Below are positions 34,068 through 44,548 of a stretch of 64,000 nt of DNA, one piece after another. Positions within the stretch are counted from its first letter, which is position 1, and each line of letters begins with the position of its first letter. The notes under the pieces are model-generated. The model was given only the letters and a program-made list of their open reading frames with translations, made no database searches and was not told the DNA's origin. A program made the translations under genes and the position numbers. This DNA comes from Gnetum montanum (taxonomy: Eukaryota; Streptophyta; Gnetopsida; Gnetales; Gnetaceae), in NCBI GenBank assembly GCA_015680685.1, contig MNCI01010839.1, positions 1,193,188 to 1,257,187 on the forward strand, read 5' to 3'.

Positions 34068-35726
34068 TTGGTTAATATCTAGCAAGTGAAAACTTTCCTA
34101 AAGCCAAGACAAGCCAGTGCAACTACCACGTCGACGGATGGACAACCACATTCCATTTTTTGGATCTTCTCCTTCCAACTTAGTCATGGGGCAGATGGCC
34201 ATCTATGGTAATGATCCATATGGCTTCTCAATTTTTCTACTTTTGATTTCCACATTTTTAATTTTATAAGTTATTTATTTTACAAATTTTTGATTTTCAA
34301 ATTATTCCCAAATTTGCACCATCATTAGCACCTTTGAACCTATCTTAATTATTTTAAACTTTCTCATATATTTTACTTTGTTTTGTTTTGTTTAAGTGTG
34401 AATTTTCATTATTTTTGTTAATAAAAGTGCTTTATTGCCATAGGAGACAGTGCCACTATTGTTGTTTACTAATGATGGTTTATGCTTAATGTTGTGATTA
34501 TCGATGTCTAGTTTCTATTTTTGAATTTTGATGTCTAATGACTATGACATGGTTTATTTTTCATGGAATAGGTAGTGAGTCCATGTCATCCACCCATCCA
34601 ATAAACTCTATGGTTTTCCTTGTTCTGGGAGTTTAAGGTCCCTTCCATTAAAGAAACTTTTAATCAATTGGTGATCTTGGTAGTTTCAAAATTGGGAAAG
34701 ATTCAAAATTTTGTAGAGGATGTGACTTCAAGGGGACTCAATACTCCTTGTACTCTTCTACTTACTTGAGTGCTTGGATGTTTTTCATGAACTTCTTGTC
34801 ATTCCATTGCAACCACTAATAGGAAGTCAAATAAAGTTTTTACATGGTATGGTTCCCATTTGAAATTTTTTTTTTAAAAAAACATGATGGAAATTCAAAG
34901 CACATCCCTTAGAAGAATAAATGGGCTACAAGCACTAGTTATGGGACTAGAAAGACATGCACCCATGCCTGAGGGTCCCCTTTAACTAAGGCCCTCTCTC
35001 TCTCACTTCCTACTTCTCTTTTCTTCTCTTTTTGGAATGATGGTTGTTTTATGGGAGCACTCTTGTGTCTTGGGTGAGTAGATTGGTCTTAGAGTGGTGA
35101 TGTGAAGTCATTGAAAGTGGTTGGTTTTGGTCTGGACTAAGGATGGATCTTCTCAGGTTATTTTAAACACATATTCCACAATGGACTTCTTATGACCTCA
35201 ATTCAGGATTCCATCACCTTCTCAGTCATTCATTTATGCTGCCATAACTCACCTCATTGTCGATTTGTATGTTATGCTCGATGTCTTAGTTTGACATGTT
35301 GGAATTCTTGGATAGATTCTTTTTGGTTGGTCCTTAACTTTTCATGACCATTAATCAACTGTGGGGCCCATGGACTCCTTAGTTGGGGTTATGCAAGGAT
35401 AATAAGGGTAGATGCTTGCTATGGGGAGGACCCACTTGCATATCTCTTAGTTTGATTAGTTAAGTCCCTTACCTTCGACATTGTTACAATCCTATCTTTT
35501 GCATATTCCACTGTGCAAACCACTATGTGCTTCTTGAACTCTCATTTTCCATCCCATTTTACCATTTCCCTAATTTTCTTAATTTTTGGGACTTCAACAT
35601 CCTCTTCTTACATTTTCATCATATTCGTGGCTGTTTGGACTTTCGTTTGATCCTAATTTCGTTCAAAATCTCTTTGTAATTTTCAAGTTTTGACTAAGTC
35701 AGCGAAAGTCAACTGTGATCAATAGC

Positions 35727-35772
35727 TACGTCGATGAGGTCTCATTGATGCAATGCAAAAATAGTATAAATA
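35727..35772 (+). promoter_or_regulatory. T2 internal promoter candidate upstream of ORF3
   Basis: TACGTCGATGAGGTCTCATTGATG carries the LTR word of this element (written in two parts: TACGTCGATGAGG and TCTCATTGATG), followed by a TATA box TATAAATA at 35765-35772. The T2 3' LTR has the same word type and the same box at 39413-39420. It would start a transcript about 430 bases before the ORF3 ATG. Confidence 0.55.
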
Positions 35773-35917
35773 CCATTGAACACTTTGGATTTTTCACATT
35801 TGGTCCATAATGCCCAAGGATTTTTTGCAATTTTTAGAGCCCAAAACCTTCCCAAGCCTATAATTCTCACACTATTTATTTGAATCACCCTATTTTTTAA
35901 CCTTACAGTTATTAGAG

Positions 35918-36227
35918 GTAAGCTCTTAGTCGTGGGGGTAGTAACGTCAAGGTTTTGATGAATTTTTTTTTGAAATTTTTTCTAACTTCCCCAAAGTGTT
36001 AATAAATTTAACAATATACAAACATTAATTTTTTTGAGAGTTAACCCTTCCAACACCCTCTGGGATGATTTATTAACAATAACACAGAAATAAAATAATG
36101 ATTAAATTAATTAAATAAGTCATAATCATAACTTAGCCAAGTGTAACTATCCTAAGGAGATAAAGGTATCCCAATTGTTTCATGTTACATAACAAATTGC
36201 TAACCCATGGTCTTATTGTGATTATAG
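35918..36227 (+). other. Putative 5' intron before T2 ORF3
   Basis: GT at 35918 in the context AGAG/GTAAGC and AG at 36226-36227 in TGATTATAG, with a CTAAC branch-like segment about 25 bases upstream. The ORF3 ATG follows at once. T3 and T6 show corresponding GAG/GT and AG/ATGG positions. Proposed from sequence only. Confidence 0.45.
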
Positions 36228-39083
36228 ATGGCACCAAGACCGAAACACTCGTAAGAAGGAGAACCCTCTCAACCAAGAGAGAAACGGCCTAGAGTTGGAA
36301 GGGGCCAACAAGCAATGGGACCTCTTTGTGAAGAGCCCGAAGTGGAATCTATTCGATAGATTTTAGAAGAAGAAGTGTCAATAGAGCAATCATAGCTAGG
36401 GGAAGCACCAAGAATCATGCCAAGGATTGAAGTTACTTTAACTTAAACTTGCCTTGACATCATGAGACCCCAAGAGATTCAACATTCAATTCTCCAAGAA
36501 CTAAACTTTGGGTCATTTCTAGAGAAAGCTCTAGTAGAAGTCAAAACATAATTGCAAACCTCTCCCATGTGGCCAATCATCACCTCTAGTAGGGAGTGGT
36601 ACATGGGAGAGACATATCTCTTCTGGAATAATGGAAGGCTAGGGTCCACAATAAAAATCAAGGATATTCAAGTGTCCTACTCAATTGAGGCTATCACATA
36701 GGCACTAGGGTTACTTAATATTGGGACACAGTTGGTAGAGCTATCAACACATGGTGATCCTAAGGCCAAAAATGAGTGGACTCAATGGTGTTAGGGGGTT
36801 GACCATAAGGAGTTCAATGTGCTTACATTGGCAAAGCGCATCTACTTCAAGATTGTAGCCTATCACCTCAATCCAATGGTGGGGCCCAACAAGGTGATCA
36901 CCTTTTCTATGCGAGCATGTGCTGCTCTAAGTAAGAGATTTCCTATAATCCTTCCACAACTGATCTATTTAGGGATCAAAAAATGCTTTAAGGAAAATAA
37001 ACATGGAAGGAAAACACTGCCCTTTTTATGCCTCATCTGGAAACTCTGCAAAAGGGTAGGAATCATTTGCTATGTCAATGACACAATCAGACATGCTCCT
37101 TTGGCCTCATGACCTAAAATCATGAAAGGAAAGACACTTGCCATAACTAAAGAAGAGGAGCAATTGCCACCTCCATTGCCTACTTAAGAAATAATGTTAG
37201 AGGCCTGTGCAGCCATTGAATGCTTGTGCAAAATCTGAGAGTAGCTCTTGTGTGAGCAAGAGTAGCATGCAGGGATGAGTAGTGCAGACCCATTTGTGTA
37301 TCAACTGGTGATAAAGTCACCTTAATGAGGTAACTTAAACAATCAGCCAGATGAAAAGGGGTGCACCAATATTCTCTACCCAATGAATGTAGTTTTTCAT
37401 GAGCTTTGATCTTAATGCTCGAGAGGTGATGGTGTCATTATTGCAACACCATTTATTCCTAGAAATCTTTGGGAATGCTGCCTCCTTTTCAGTGCATTTG
37501 GAGGAAGGTGAAGGGGCCACTATACTAGTGATGTAGCACCAAGGGAAAGAGACTCTAACTAAAGTAGTTGCTAACCATGTCACCAAAGCACTTAATGCAC
37601 TTGTGACGTCTGTACTAGATGTATTTGCACTTTAAGATGTGTAGACATCTGCAAGCATGGTCAGTAGAAAATTGGATGCAGCCTAGCATGAAGAATTGCT
37701 AGATCAACTAGTAGGGACTAGGCAACTGACTTTGGATATCTTTGATTTTCTGAATAACATCACTGCAACCCAGTTAGAGCTGCTAAAAGCAAGGGTAAAC
37801 TACATTATCTTAGAGGGGTAACTTGAAACTCCTCAAGCACAAAATCAATGTTTAGCCACTAAGGTTGCCGAATTATGTATCCATCTTGCTGATCCCACAC
37901 TCCTTAGCCCAACAATAACTAGAGATGAAGCTTTTCAATAGCTTTAAGAATGATTTAGGAATGTTGAGGAGGAAGTGGTGATGGCCATCTTCAACTAGTC
38001 GATAGTAGAAGCAAAGACATATTCAGTTCAAAAGGACTTGGTTCAGATGCACTAGGAGAATGAGGCACTAACTGTAGAAAATCATCACCTGCACAATGTT
38101 GATGCCCAAAAAGAACAAATGCAAGAATTCATTCATCAACAGTAGGAGTACCTAGCTAGGGTGAATATTGAATTAAGAAAATTGACCATAGAAAATTAGA
38201 ATCTATCTATGGAAGAAGTTCGTGCCTTACACTAGAAATTTGCCATTGAGATTGTCGCCTAGAAAAATGAAGCTTTGAAGTTTAAAAAAGTTAAAAATCA
38301 ATATAGAGACTAGGTTGGCTTGTAGAAGGAAGTAAATGAGAAGCACATCCAGATGACAAGGCAAAAGTAAATGAAGCTCTCCAACAACTTGAACAAGGAA
38401 GAGAAGTGTGGCAACCTATCATTAATGGGATTAATGCCTACAACAAAGTTGAGATCTACCTAAAGGAGTTGCAAATAAAGGAGATGACAGAATACATGGA
38501 GTTGGCCAATCTTCACTATGCATACTTGGCATTGCTGATTGTCGAACAACTACGGTTAGAGTTGGAAAAACAAGTGGCCAGCTTGTATTTGCTATATGAG
38601 GTAGAGTTCAAACAACATAAAGACACCAAGCAAAAGCTTGAGATTGCAAATGCTAAACTTGAAGTTCTTAGAGCATGATTCATGGATGAATGATCAACTG
38701 TTGAGAACTTGGCCAAAAGAATGAATGATTACAATGAGTTGAAAGATGCAGTTAGAGCATTCAACATTGAATACAAACAATTCGTTGCCTAGTTTATCAA
38801 CACAAAGGAGCTCTTTCTAGTAATCCCATGTTATTGAGATGTGCTCGTTCCAACCCACATTGGTGAAGTTGCATGGATGGTACACGATCCTAGAAGGAAG
38901 GAGGAGAAAATGAAAGCATTACTAGATGCTTTTTGCCTTCCACTGGAGGTTGCAACAGTAGCAGGATAGCCATAGTCACCTTGATTGTTGCATGTTTCTA
39001 AAGCTAGTGAAGGTCCCTCAGAACCTCAAGAGCGACCACCTTTTGGGACTGTTTCACCTTCTCCACCAACTTCACGCCATTAG
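36228..39083 (+). pseudogene. T2 ORF3: additional ORF with conserved module and coiled coil
   Basis: ATG at 36228 right after a splice-acceptor-like TTATAG. About 950 codons to 39083. The conserved module near 36600-37110 reads GETYLFWNN, RIYFKIVAYHLNPMVGPNKV, ACAALSKRFP, LIYLGIKKCF and LPFLCLIWKLCKRVG. A long Glu/Lys/Leu/Gln-rich part covers 37600-38760, with clear helix-like stretches at 38406-38678 (EQLRLELEKQVASLYLLYE). Ends in a Ser/Pro-rich tail. No membrane segment was obvious, which argues weakly against a classical envelope protein. About thirty stops, mostly TAG at Gln sites. Confidence 0.75.
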
Positions 39084-39289
39084 AGGGCATGCTATCCAAG
39101 TTTGAAGAGTCATGTCATGATGCTCAATTTTGTATCATGAACACCATAATTTTTGTAATGTGTTGATTTGTACATAGGCACTTAGTTTTGTCAAGTCAGT
39201 TTGTTTTGTTAAGAGTCAATCAATAATCCCATACCTTTCCAATTTTATAAAGAAATTCGAGGACAAGTTTTCATTCAATCATGGGGGTA
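39084..39289 (+). promoter_or_regulatory. T2 3' untranslated part and polypurine tract
   Basis: Non-coding; conserved TTCGAGGACAAG and CATTCAATC segments, then CATGGGGGTA directly before the LTR start TGATGAG. This is the plus-strand primer. Confidence 0.75.
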
Positions 39290-40107
39290 TGATGAGTTGC
39301 GGTTTGGTTGCATCGACGAGGCCTTGTCGATGTGGTCTTGTTGACTGGGCCTTGTCGATGCATATAATGATGTGTCAATGAGGCCCCATCAACATAGGGT
39401 CTAATTTTTAGCTATAAATACTTGCTCACCAGCCACATTTATGGCAATGAGATTTTAGTAGTAGCCAAACTCTTATAGTTTTTACATTTGAAAGTTAGAA
39501 TATTTCTCCTGAGTGCCCATAGTAGGAGTCATTGAGTGTACGAATTTTTATTTGAAAATTTATGCATTTAATGTTTTTAATTATTTATTGAATGTTTTTA
39601 TGTAATCAAGCTAATGAAGTAATTAAGCAAGATAAGCTAGATAGATTAAACACATAAGTATGACTGCTTTGAGCGTAACATGTATTCGCTTGGTAATCCC
39701 AAGAACATTATTACTTAGTACACCCAGTTATGTAGCACTTGGTAACCCAGTAGTGGATACGTGGGTTCAAGATGTGTGCAGAAAGTGGGATTGGTTGCTT
39801 ATGTTAGGACTACTTAGATACTAGTTAATTAGTTAAATTAAATTAGTTAATCTAATTACTTTATCTCTCCTTAAACACCACAACCATAAAATACAGAATG
39901 ATAAAAATTAGATGCCTCAATTACACTTAACCATACTAGTGTACGTCACAAGTGTAATTGGGAAGACAACGAATGACCTTAAGGCAAGGTTCACTTCCTA
40001 GAAGACTAGTGCATTAGAAACTATAAAGTCCACAGAATTCAACTGGATTGCGCGTGAACGCTTTGTGATTTGTATGGTTGGGCGTATGGGTACCTTGTTG
40101 CTCATCA
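39290..40107 (+). repeat. T2 3' LTR
   Basis: Starts TGATGAGTTGCGG and ends GTTGCTCATCA. Words CATCGACGAGGCC, TGTCGATG, GTCAATGAGGCC lie at 39308-39392, and a TATA box TATAAATA at 39413-39420. R-U5 has GCTTGGTAATCCC near 39688 and CTTGGTAACCCAGTAG near 39738. It lacks some 60 bases present in the 5' LTR (the polyadenylation-signal area near 19800-19900). Confidence 0.9.
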
Positions 40108-40400
40108 ATTATCATCTATGAATGAATTGTAAGATTTCAAAACCTAAGCAAATTTATTTAAAAAATAAATTTAGAGAAGTATAACATGATGAGAGGTGTT
40201 AGATCCCAACACGATAAAAAAAGAGAGTGATTATGGATTCTTGAATGAAGTAAGAGTTACTTGACTATATGTACCCTAAAACATATAGTGAACATTACAC
40301 TTTTATAAAACTTAAGTAGGGGATGTTGGAAGATAAAATAATTTAACTAGTATATCCCAAGACATTTAGCCAACATGATATATTAGAAGATTTATAGAGC
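40108..40400. repeat. Right flank of T2 with second copy of the flanking repeat
   Basis: 40131-40275 matches 19403-19545 in the same orientation (AAGATTTCAAAACC, TATAACATGATGAGAG, TTATGGATTCTTGAATGAAG). The rest is unassigned AT-rich sequence. Confidence 0.65.
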
Positions 40401-40410
40401 AATGTATCGA

Positions 40411-40480
40411 TGTCTCAAGTGTGACTTGAACTATTAATCTCTTGCCTAAAAGGACAATAAACTAACCATTTGAGCAATCT
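40411..40480 (-). other. tRNA-like segment (SINE or tRNA relic), minus strand
   Basis: Minus strand reads GATTGCTCAAATGGTTAG (A-box-like) and, about 30 bases on, TAGTTCAAGTCACAC (B-box-like). The spacing fits a tRNA with a long variable part. No intact cloverleaf can be closed, so this is a relic or SINE head rather than a working gene. Confidence 0.45.
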
Positions 40481-40539
40481 ATTACTACCATGTAGAACTT
40501 ACATAAAATATAATGGTGTCATATTACCATATCAATGAT

Positions 40540-40605
40540 ATGTTAGCCTAGTGGTAAAGCTCTTAATTTGAAAGCCCCAAGTCATGGGTTCAATTTTGGT
40601 GGGTA
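40540..40605 (+). other. tRNA-like segment (SINE or tRNA relic), plus strand
   Basis: TTAGCCTAGTGGTAAAG (A box, 40543-40559) and GGGTTCAATTTTGG (B box, 40586-40599), 27 bases apart. The first matches TRGYNNARNNG and the second GGTTCRANTCC with decay. Acceptor-stem pairing is not evident. Confidence 0.5.
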
Positions 40606-41200
40606 ATGTTGACTTAAAAAGTTTTAATTGGACTATATATCTTGTGGTGTACCTATATTATAATTATTTTGGGTTCCAATACCTCCCAAATTACCATATC
40701 AAATTAGTAAGCTATCAAATTATTAGGAACATACTATCAAATCAAGTATTTGAAAAAAGAAAAACATTAACATCTCATTGATATTATAAAGAAATATTCT
40801 AATAAAATAAAAAAGACAAGGATAAATCCTACTTAGCTAAAGTGAAACTAGTAATTAAGTATACATTCATTTTCAATATATTTACATCTTATGCGTATGA
40901 TGAAGATATATTCTTTTCTCATGCATTATTTAAGGTCAAACATGGGTGTTGGACCCAAAAAAGATAATTTAAAAAGATCACATCAAAGTATGTCGGATCG
41001 TTAAGATAGAAGAGAGTCTTTAAAAAAAAGCTTGTGTTTTGGATACTTCTTTTTAAATCTTGATTGTTACAAGTAATCCTGAAAAACCTTCCTTCCTTGC
41101 AGAACAGGAAAAGGATCATGCTTCAAAAAATCTCCCCTTTAAAGTAAGAAACAAATAAGGCTTGATCCTCATTCAAGAGTGTCCTTACAAGAAATTTTGC
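40606..41200. other. Unassigned AT-rich sequence
   Basis: No supported ORF, repeat or RNA gene is seen. Confidence 0.35.
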
Positions 41201-42774
41201 TTAGAGGGTTCTTAAAGTAAGTGTAATATAAGTAATGGTAAAAGATAAAAATAAAACTGTACCTTTAACAACTTTACAATACTTGGATTATATCTCTGGC
41301 AGAAATAAGAGTGCAGGTGCACTTCAACTGGAAGCCACGGACAGAGGCAGAGTGAAGAGTTAAACACTGATTTTGAATTTGATTTTTTACCACAACGACG
41401 ACCACATGACATGGTATGCTCTCTTCTTCCCACTTGAGCGACGTAGCGTAGCATTTTGCGCGTCTGCAACTGCTGCTACGTCGTGTATGTTTGTGTCTCC
41501 GCCTGTCTGTGCAGGAGACTGTGGCACCGGATTCTAACAAAAGGGTGGCATTAAATAATGATTTTACTCAACATCATGATGATATCCTGTAATAATAATA
41601 ATAACAACAACAACAATATAAAAACAACAATATTTTGCGATGGTGAAAGCCAAGGGATGGTGTGGACGCTTCACCTGACCTGACCTGCCCTGAGGGCGAC
41701 ATGTTTAAAGTCATGGTCCTCCATCCTACCCCTCATCATTTTACTTGTATAAAGGCAAGTGCGGTGGTGGGTTAATTCAATAATATGGGATAATATATCA
41801 GTGTAACAGTATGTTGTTTGGTTGTTGTCGCGTAATTTTCAAAATGTGTTGCCGCTCCTTCGGCTTGCCCAAACATGGGCCAACAAATTTGTCGCTTTTT
41901 TGAATTCCAAACCCATTCATATTTTGGTGGAGATCTTTTGTGTGTGAAAGCAAAGACTACTGCGAGCATACCGCAATGTTAGTTATTACATTCGCTACCG
42001 AACCGACCTAACACCTGCAATTGTTTGTGTTGGTAGCACTGGATTGGATGAATATGTGTGCCGATGTTCGTGCCTACCGATTTCCCTCCTTTCATTTTTT
42101 ATAACTTAAGCTTGAAAATTCGTGTGTGTAGTACATCATCATCACAAAGATTGCTCCGTGCCTCAAGGCCTGCTCACACATTGCAACGTCATTACACAAT
42201 TCTAAGCACTTTTCCACGCAATCATAGTCAACAAAAACAGCATGACAATGCCGTATGCAAATCATATTTTATCATTTCTTAAAAGGTTATATATTTTTAA
42301 GTACATTTGTAGGTTGTGCAGGTGAGGGGCCTTAAAGTTACATGTTTTTCTTTCTTGTACTATGATTGCTCATTTAAGACAACATTATAATGTTATAGCA
42401 AAAACCTTGTATGATTTGTTTTTGTTGCCATCATTAGTACTTGGTCAATTTGCAAGGTCTATCTTTGTTTTTCATGAACATATAATATCTATCCAATAAA
42501 TCCAATGGGTCATTGAACATAATAAGGCTTCAATTTCATAATTTTAATATCCTTCAATTCCATAGAAAATAGTGGTTTCTCAAGGCACCTTAAAATTAAA
42601 CATGAATAGGAATAAACATAGTGAAATTGAAATTTTATTGCCTTAGAACACTATGAAACTAGTGTACCATGTTTGTATGAAAAAATTACAATCAATGAGA
42701 AATAACTTCGTTGTCATTGTTCTCTAACCATATAACATTCATTGGATCTACATAGTCTCAGTTGAAATAGATAG
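41201..42774. other. Low-repeat island, possible gene-flank relic
   Basis: Less AT-rich than its surroundings, with several CpGs (CGACGTAGCGTAGC near 41440, CGTCTGC near 41460). An (AAT)n/(AAC)n microsatellite lies near 41590-41635 and a TATA-like CTTGTATAAAGGC near 41746. Short ORFs on both strands have no recognisable domain. It shows none of the gypsy blocks found elsewhere. It may be promoter or UTR debris of a host gene, but nothing proves a gene. Confidence 0.35.
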
Positions 42775-44548
42775 TGAAACACCACCAAATTTGGGCTACA
42801 GCTTCTTAACTACAAATTTGCCTAAGTGTCAGCACAAGGCCATTTTTTGCAAAACTGCCTAAGTGCTAGGACTACGCTCTCCATTGCCCCAGAGCGTAGT
42901 TAGCCTAGTGGAGAGCGTAGTCAACTCCAAAAACTGATTTTAAGGTAGTTTTGCCTAAGTGTCATCGTGAAGCAAGAAGTTGCAAATTTTTCTAAGTGTT
43001 GGGACTATGCTCTCCATTACCCTAGAGTGTAGTTAGCTCAGTAGAGAGCGTAGTCAACCCAAAGGCCAGTTTTGCAAATTTTTCTAAGTGTCAAGCTAGC
43101 CGCTGCAGAATTTTCTAAGTGCTGAGACTACACTCTCCACTACCCTGGAGCGTAGTCAAGTGTAGTCAACATGGAAGACCCAATTTTGCAAAAAATTTCT
43201 AAGTGTCGAGACTATGCTCTCCACTGCCCTGGAGTGTAGTTAGCATGGAAGACCCTGTTTTGCAGAAATTTTCTAAGTGTCGAGACTATGCTGTTCATTG
43301 CCTTGGAGCATGGTCAATTAGAAGCTAGTTTTTGCAAATCTTGACAAGTGTTGGGACTACGCTTGACCCCAATTGGGAGTGTAGTCAGCCTCTCGTGTAG
43401 AGTGTAGTAAGCACATAGTCACTTTTTGCAAAATTTGTGTAAGTGTGGGACTACACTCTCCCCCAGGCTATAGCATAGTCAAGTGTAGTAAGCCAGAATA
43501 GCCTCCAAAGGCCTCCACAATGCAGCACTGACATTCACCTCAACTTCGACTCATCCCCGGCAAGCATACTTAGCAGAATGCATTTTTGTTGTATCCCCTT
43601 TTTGGCCCCAAATTGTAGCTACGCTCGATCCCACTTAAGATAGTGGAGAGTGTAGTCCTAGAGTGTAGTCTCCAAAGTTGCATTTTTTCAAGTACATTGT
43701 AGTCCTCTCAGCACATGCACATGCAGTTGATAGCGTAGTCACAGTCTCGCAGAGTTCGTCAAAGCATAGCTGAGCACAACATTGTTAGCCTTAGTGGAGA
43801 GCATAGTTGGGTGTAATGTAGTCCCAACCATCCCATTGCTACGTGGTAGTTAATCCACATTTCACACTAACCCTAGGCCTATAAATACTTGGGCCCTCAA
43901 CATTTTGGGGGTTGGCAAATTTGAAGTGCATTTGGCATTTTGGCAAGTCAAGGCATTCACAAATTTTGGATTAGCATTTGACAAGGTTGCACACCACTGT
44001 AGCTCACGGTAGGACACTGCAGCCCATTGCACATCATGGTGCCCAACCTGGCAGGCACAGACACTACAATAGAATGTCAGTCTTCATAGCCAAACACCCC
44101 CAAGATTGTGACTACATTGTCCATTGTGCCTGTTGTACAATGTGCACCTTCTCACCTGTTTTGAAGTTAACTACGCTCAACCCATTTGGGGTGGTGTTGC
44201 ATTTTTTCTTGCTCTCTTTCTTTGCATTTTCAACATTTTTACTTGCATTTTTCAGCATCTCACTTGCATTTTTTTCCATTTTAATGCACAACTATGCTTG
44301 GGTGGTGGTCCTTGCATGTTGGCACCTTCATTTTGCATCGAAACCCTTGACTACGCTCAACCCCATTAACATCATTGACACTACGAACACTACTCAACAC
44401 ATAGCATCGTTTTGCATTGCATTTGGTAAGTCTCCATTCGATCGACAAGATCATTTAGGGCACCCCATCTCTGCCTTCAACAAGCCCTCATGTGGACTCG
44501 AGGTTAGGACTATGCACTCGTGGACCCCTTGGTGTTCTAGTTGCTGAC
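42775..44548 (+). repeat. T5 5' LTR with ACTACGCTCT/AGAGCGTAGT array
   Basis: Starts TGAAACACCACCAAATTTGG (same start as T4). From 42850 to 43830 a 60-80-base unit recurs about ten times: TTTGCAAATTTTTCTAAGTG, then GACTACGCTCTCC, GCCCTGGAG and GTAGTCAAC. Most copies contain the word and its reverse. TATA box TATAAATA at 43880-43887. R-U5 runs to about 44548. The end is placed by analogy with T4, since the terminal CA is lost. A 189-codon open frame at 43978-44547 lies in R-U5 and is probably chance. Confidence 0.8.
43880..43887 (+). promoter_or_regulatory. T5 LTR TATA box
   Basis: TATAAATA in GGCCTATAAATACTTGGG, about 50 bases after the last word of the array. Same relative position as in T4. 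Confidence 0.7.

Larger units (their letters stand above)
34068..36227 (+). other. T2 non-coding region between integrase and ORF3
   Basis: No ORF. It contains a PPT-like tract TTAGTCATGGGGCAG near 34181, a GTGAGTCCATGTCATCCA segment near 34574 shared with T6, a conserved block near 34905-35010 shared with T1 and T6, a second block near 35345-35440 shared with T1, T3 and T6, an internal promoter candidate (35727-35772), a GTGGGGGTA tract near 35932 and an intron-like stretch ending at 36227. Confidence 0.65.
19574..40107 (+). mobile_element. T2: full-length Athila-like element hosting T3
   Basis: Two LTRs in the same orientation (19574-20437 and 39290-40107), a primer site, gag, protease, RT-RNase H, integrase, a non-coding region, ORF3 and a PPT. 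Net length without T3 is about 13 kb, usual for Athila. The five bases before and after are GTTGT and ATTAT, which differ only by two G-to-A changes, so they may be a decayed target duplication. It is the best-preserved gypsy element here: the RT FMDD and integrase D, D, E residues can all be read. Stops and frameshifts still make it non-coding. Confidence 0.9.

Noticed and set aside
36228-39083. ORF3 as a retroviral envelope gene
   Set aside because: No signal peptide or membrane-spanning stretch could be read, and the long charged helix part does not fit; called an additional ORF of unknown role instead.
43978-44547. 189-codon ORF, the longest open frame in the window
   Set aside because: It lies wholly in R-U5 of the T5 LTR, has no domain, and overlaps another frame that is also open. 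Probably chance, although a homologous ORF in sister LTRs would reopen the question.
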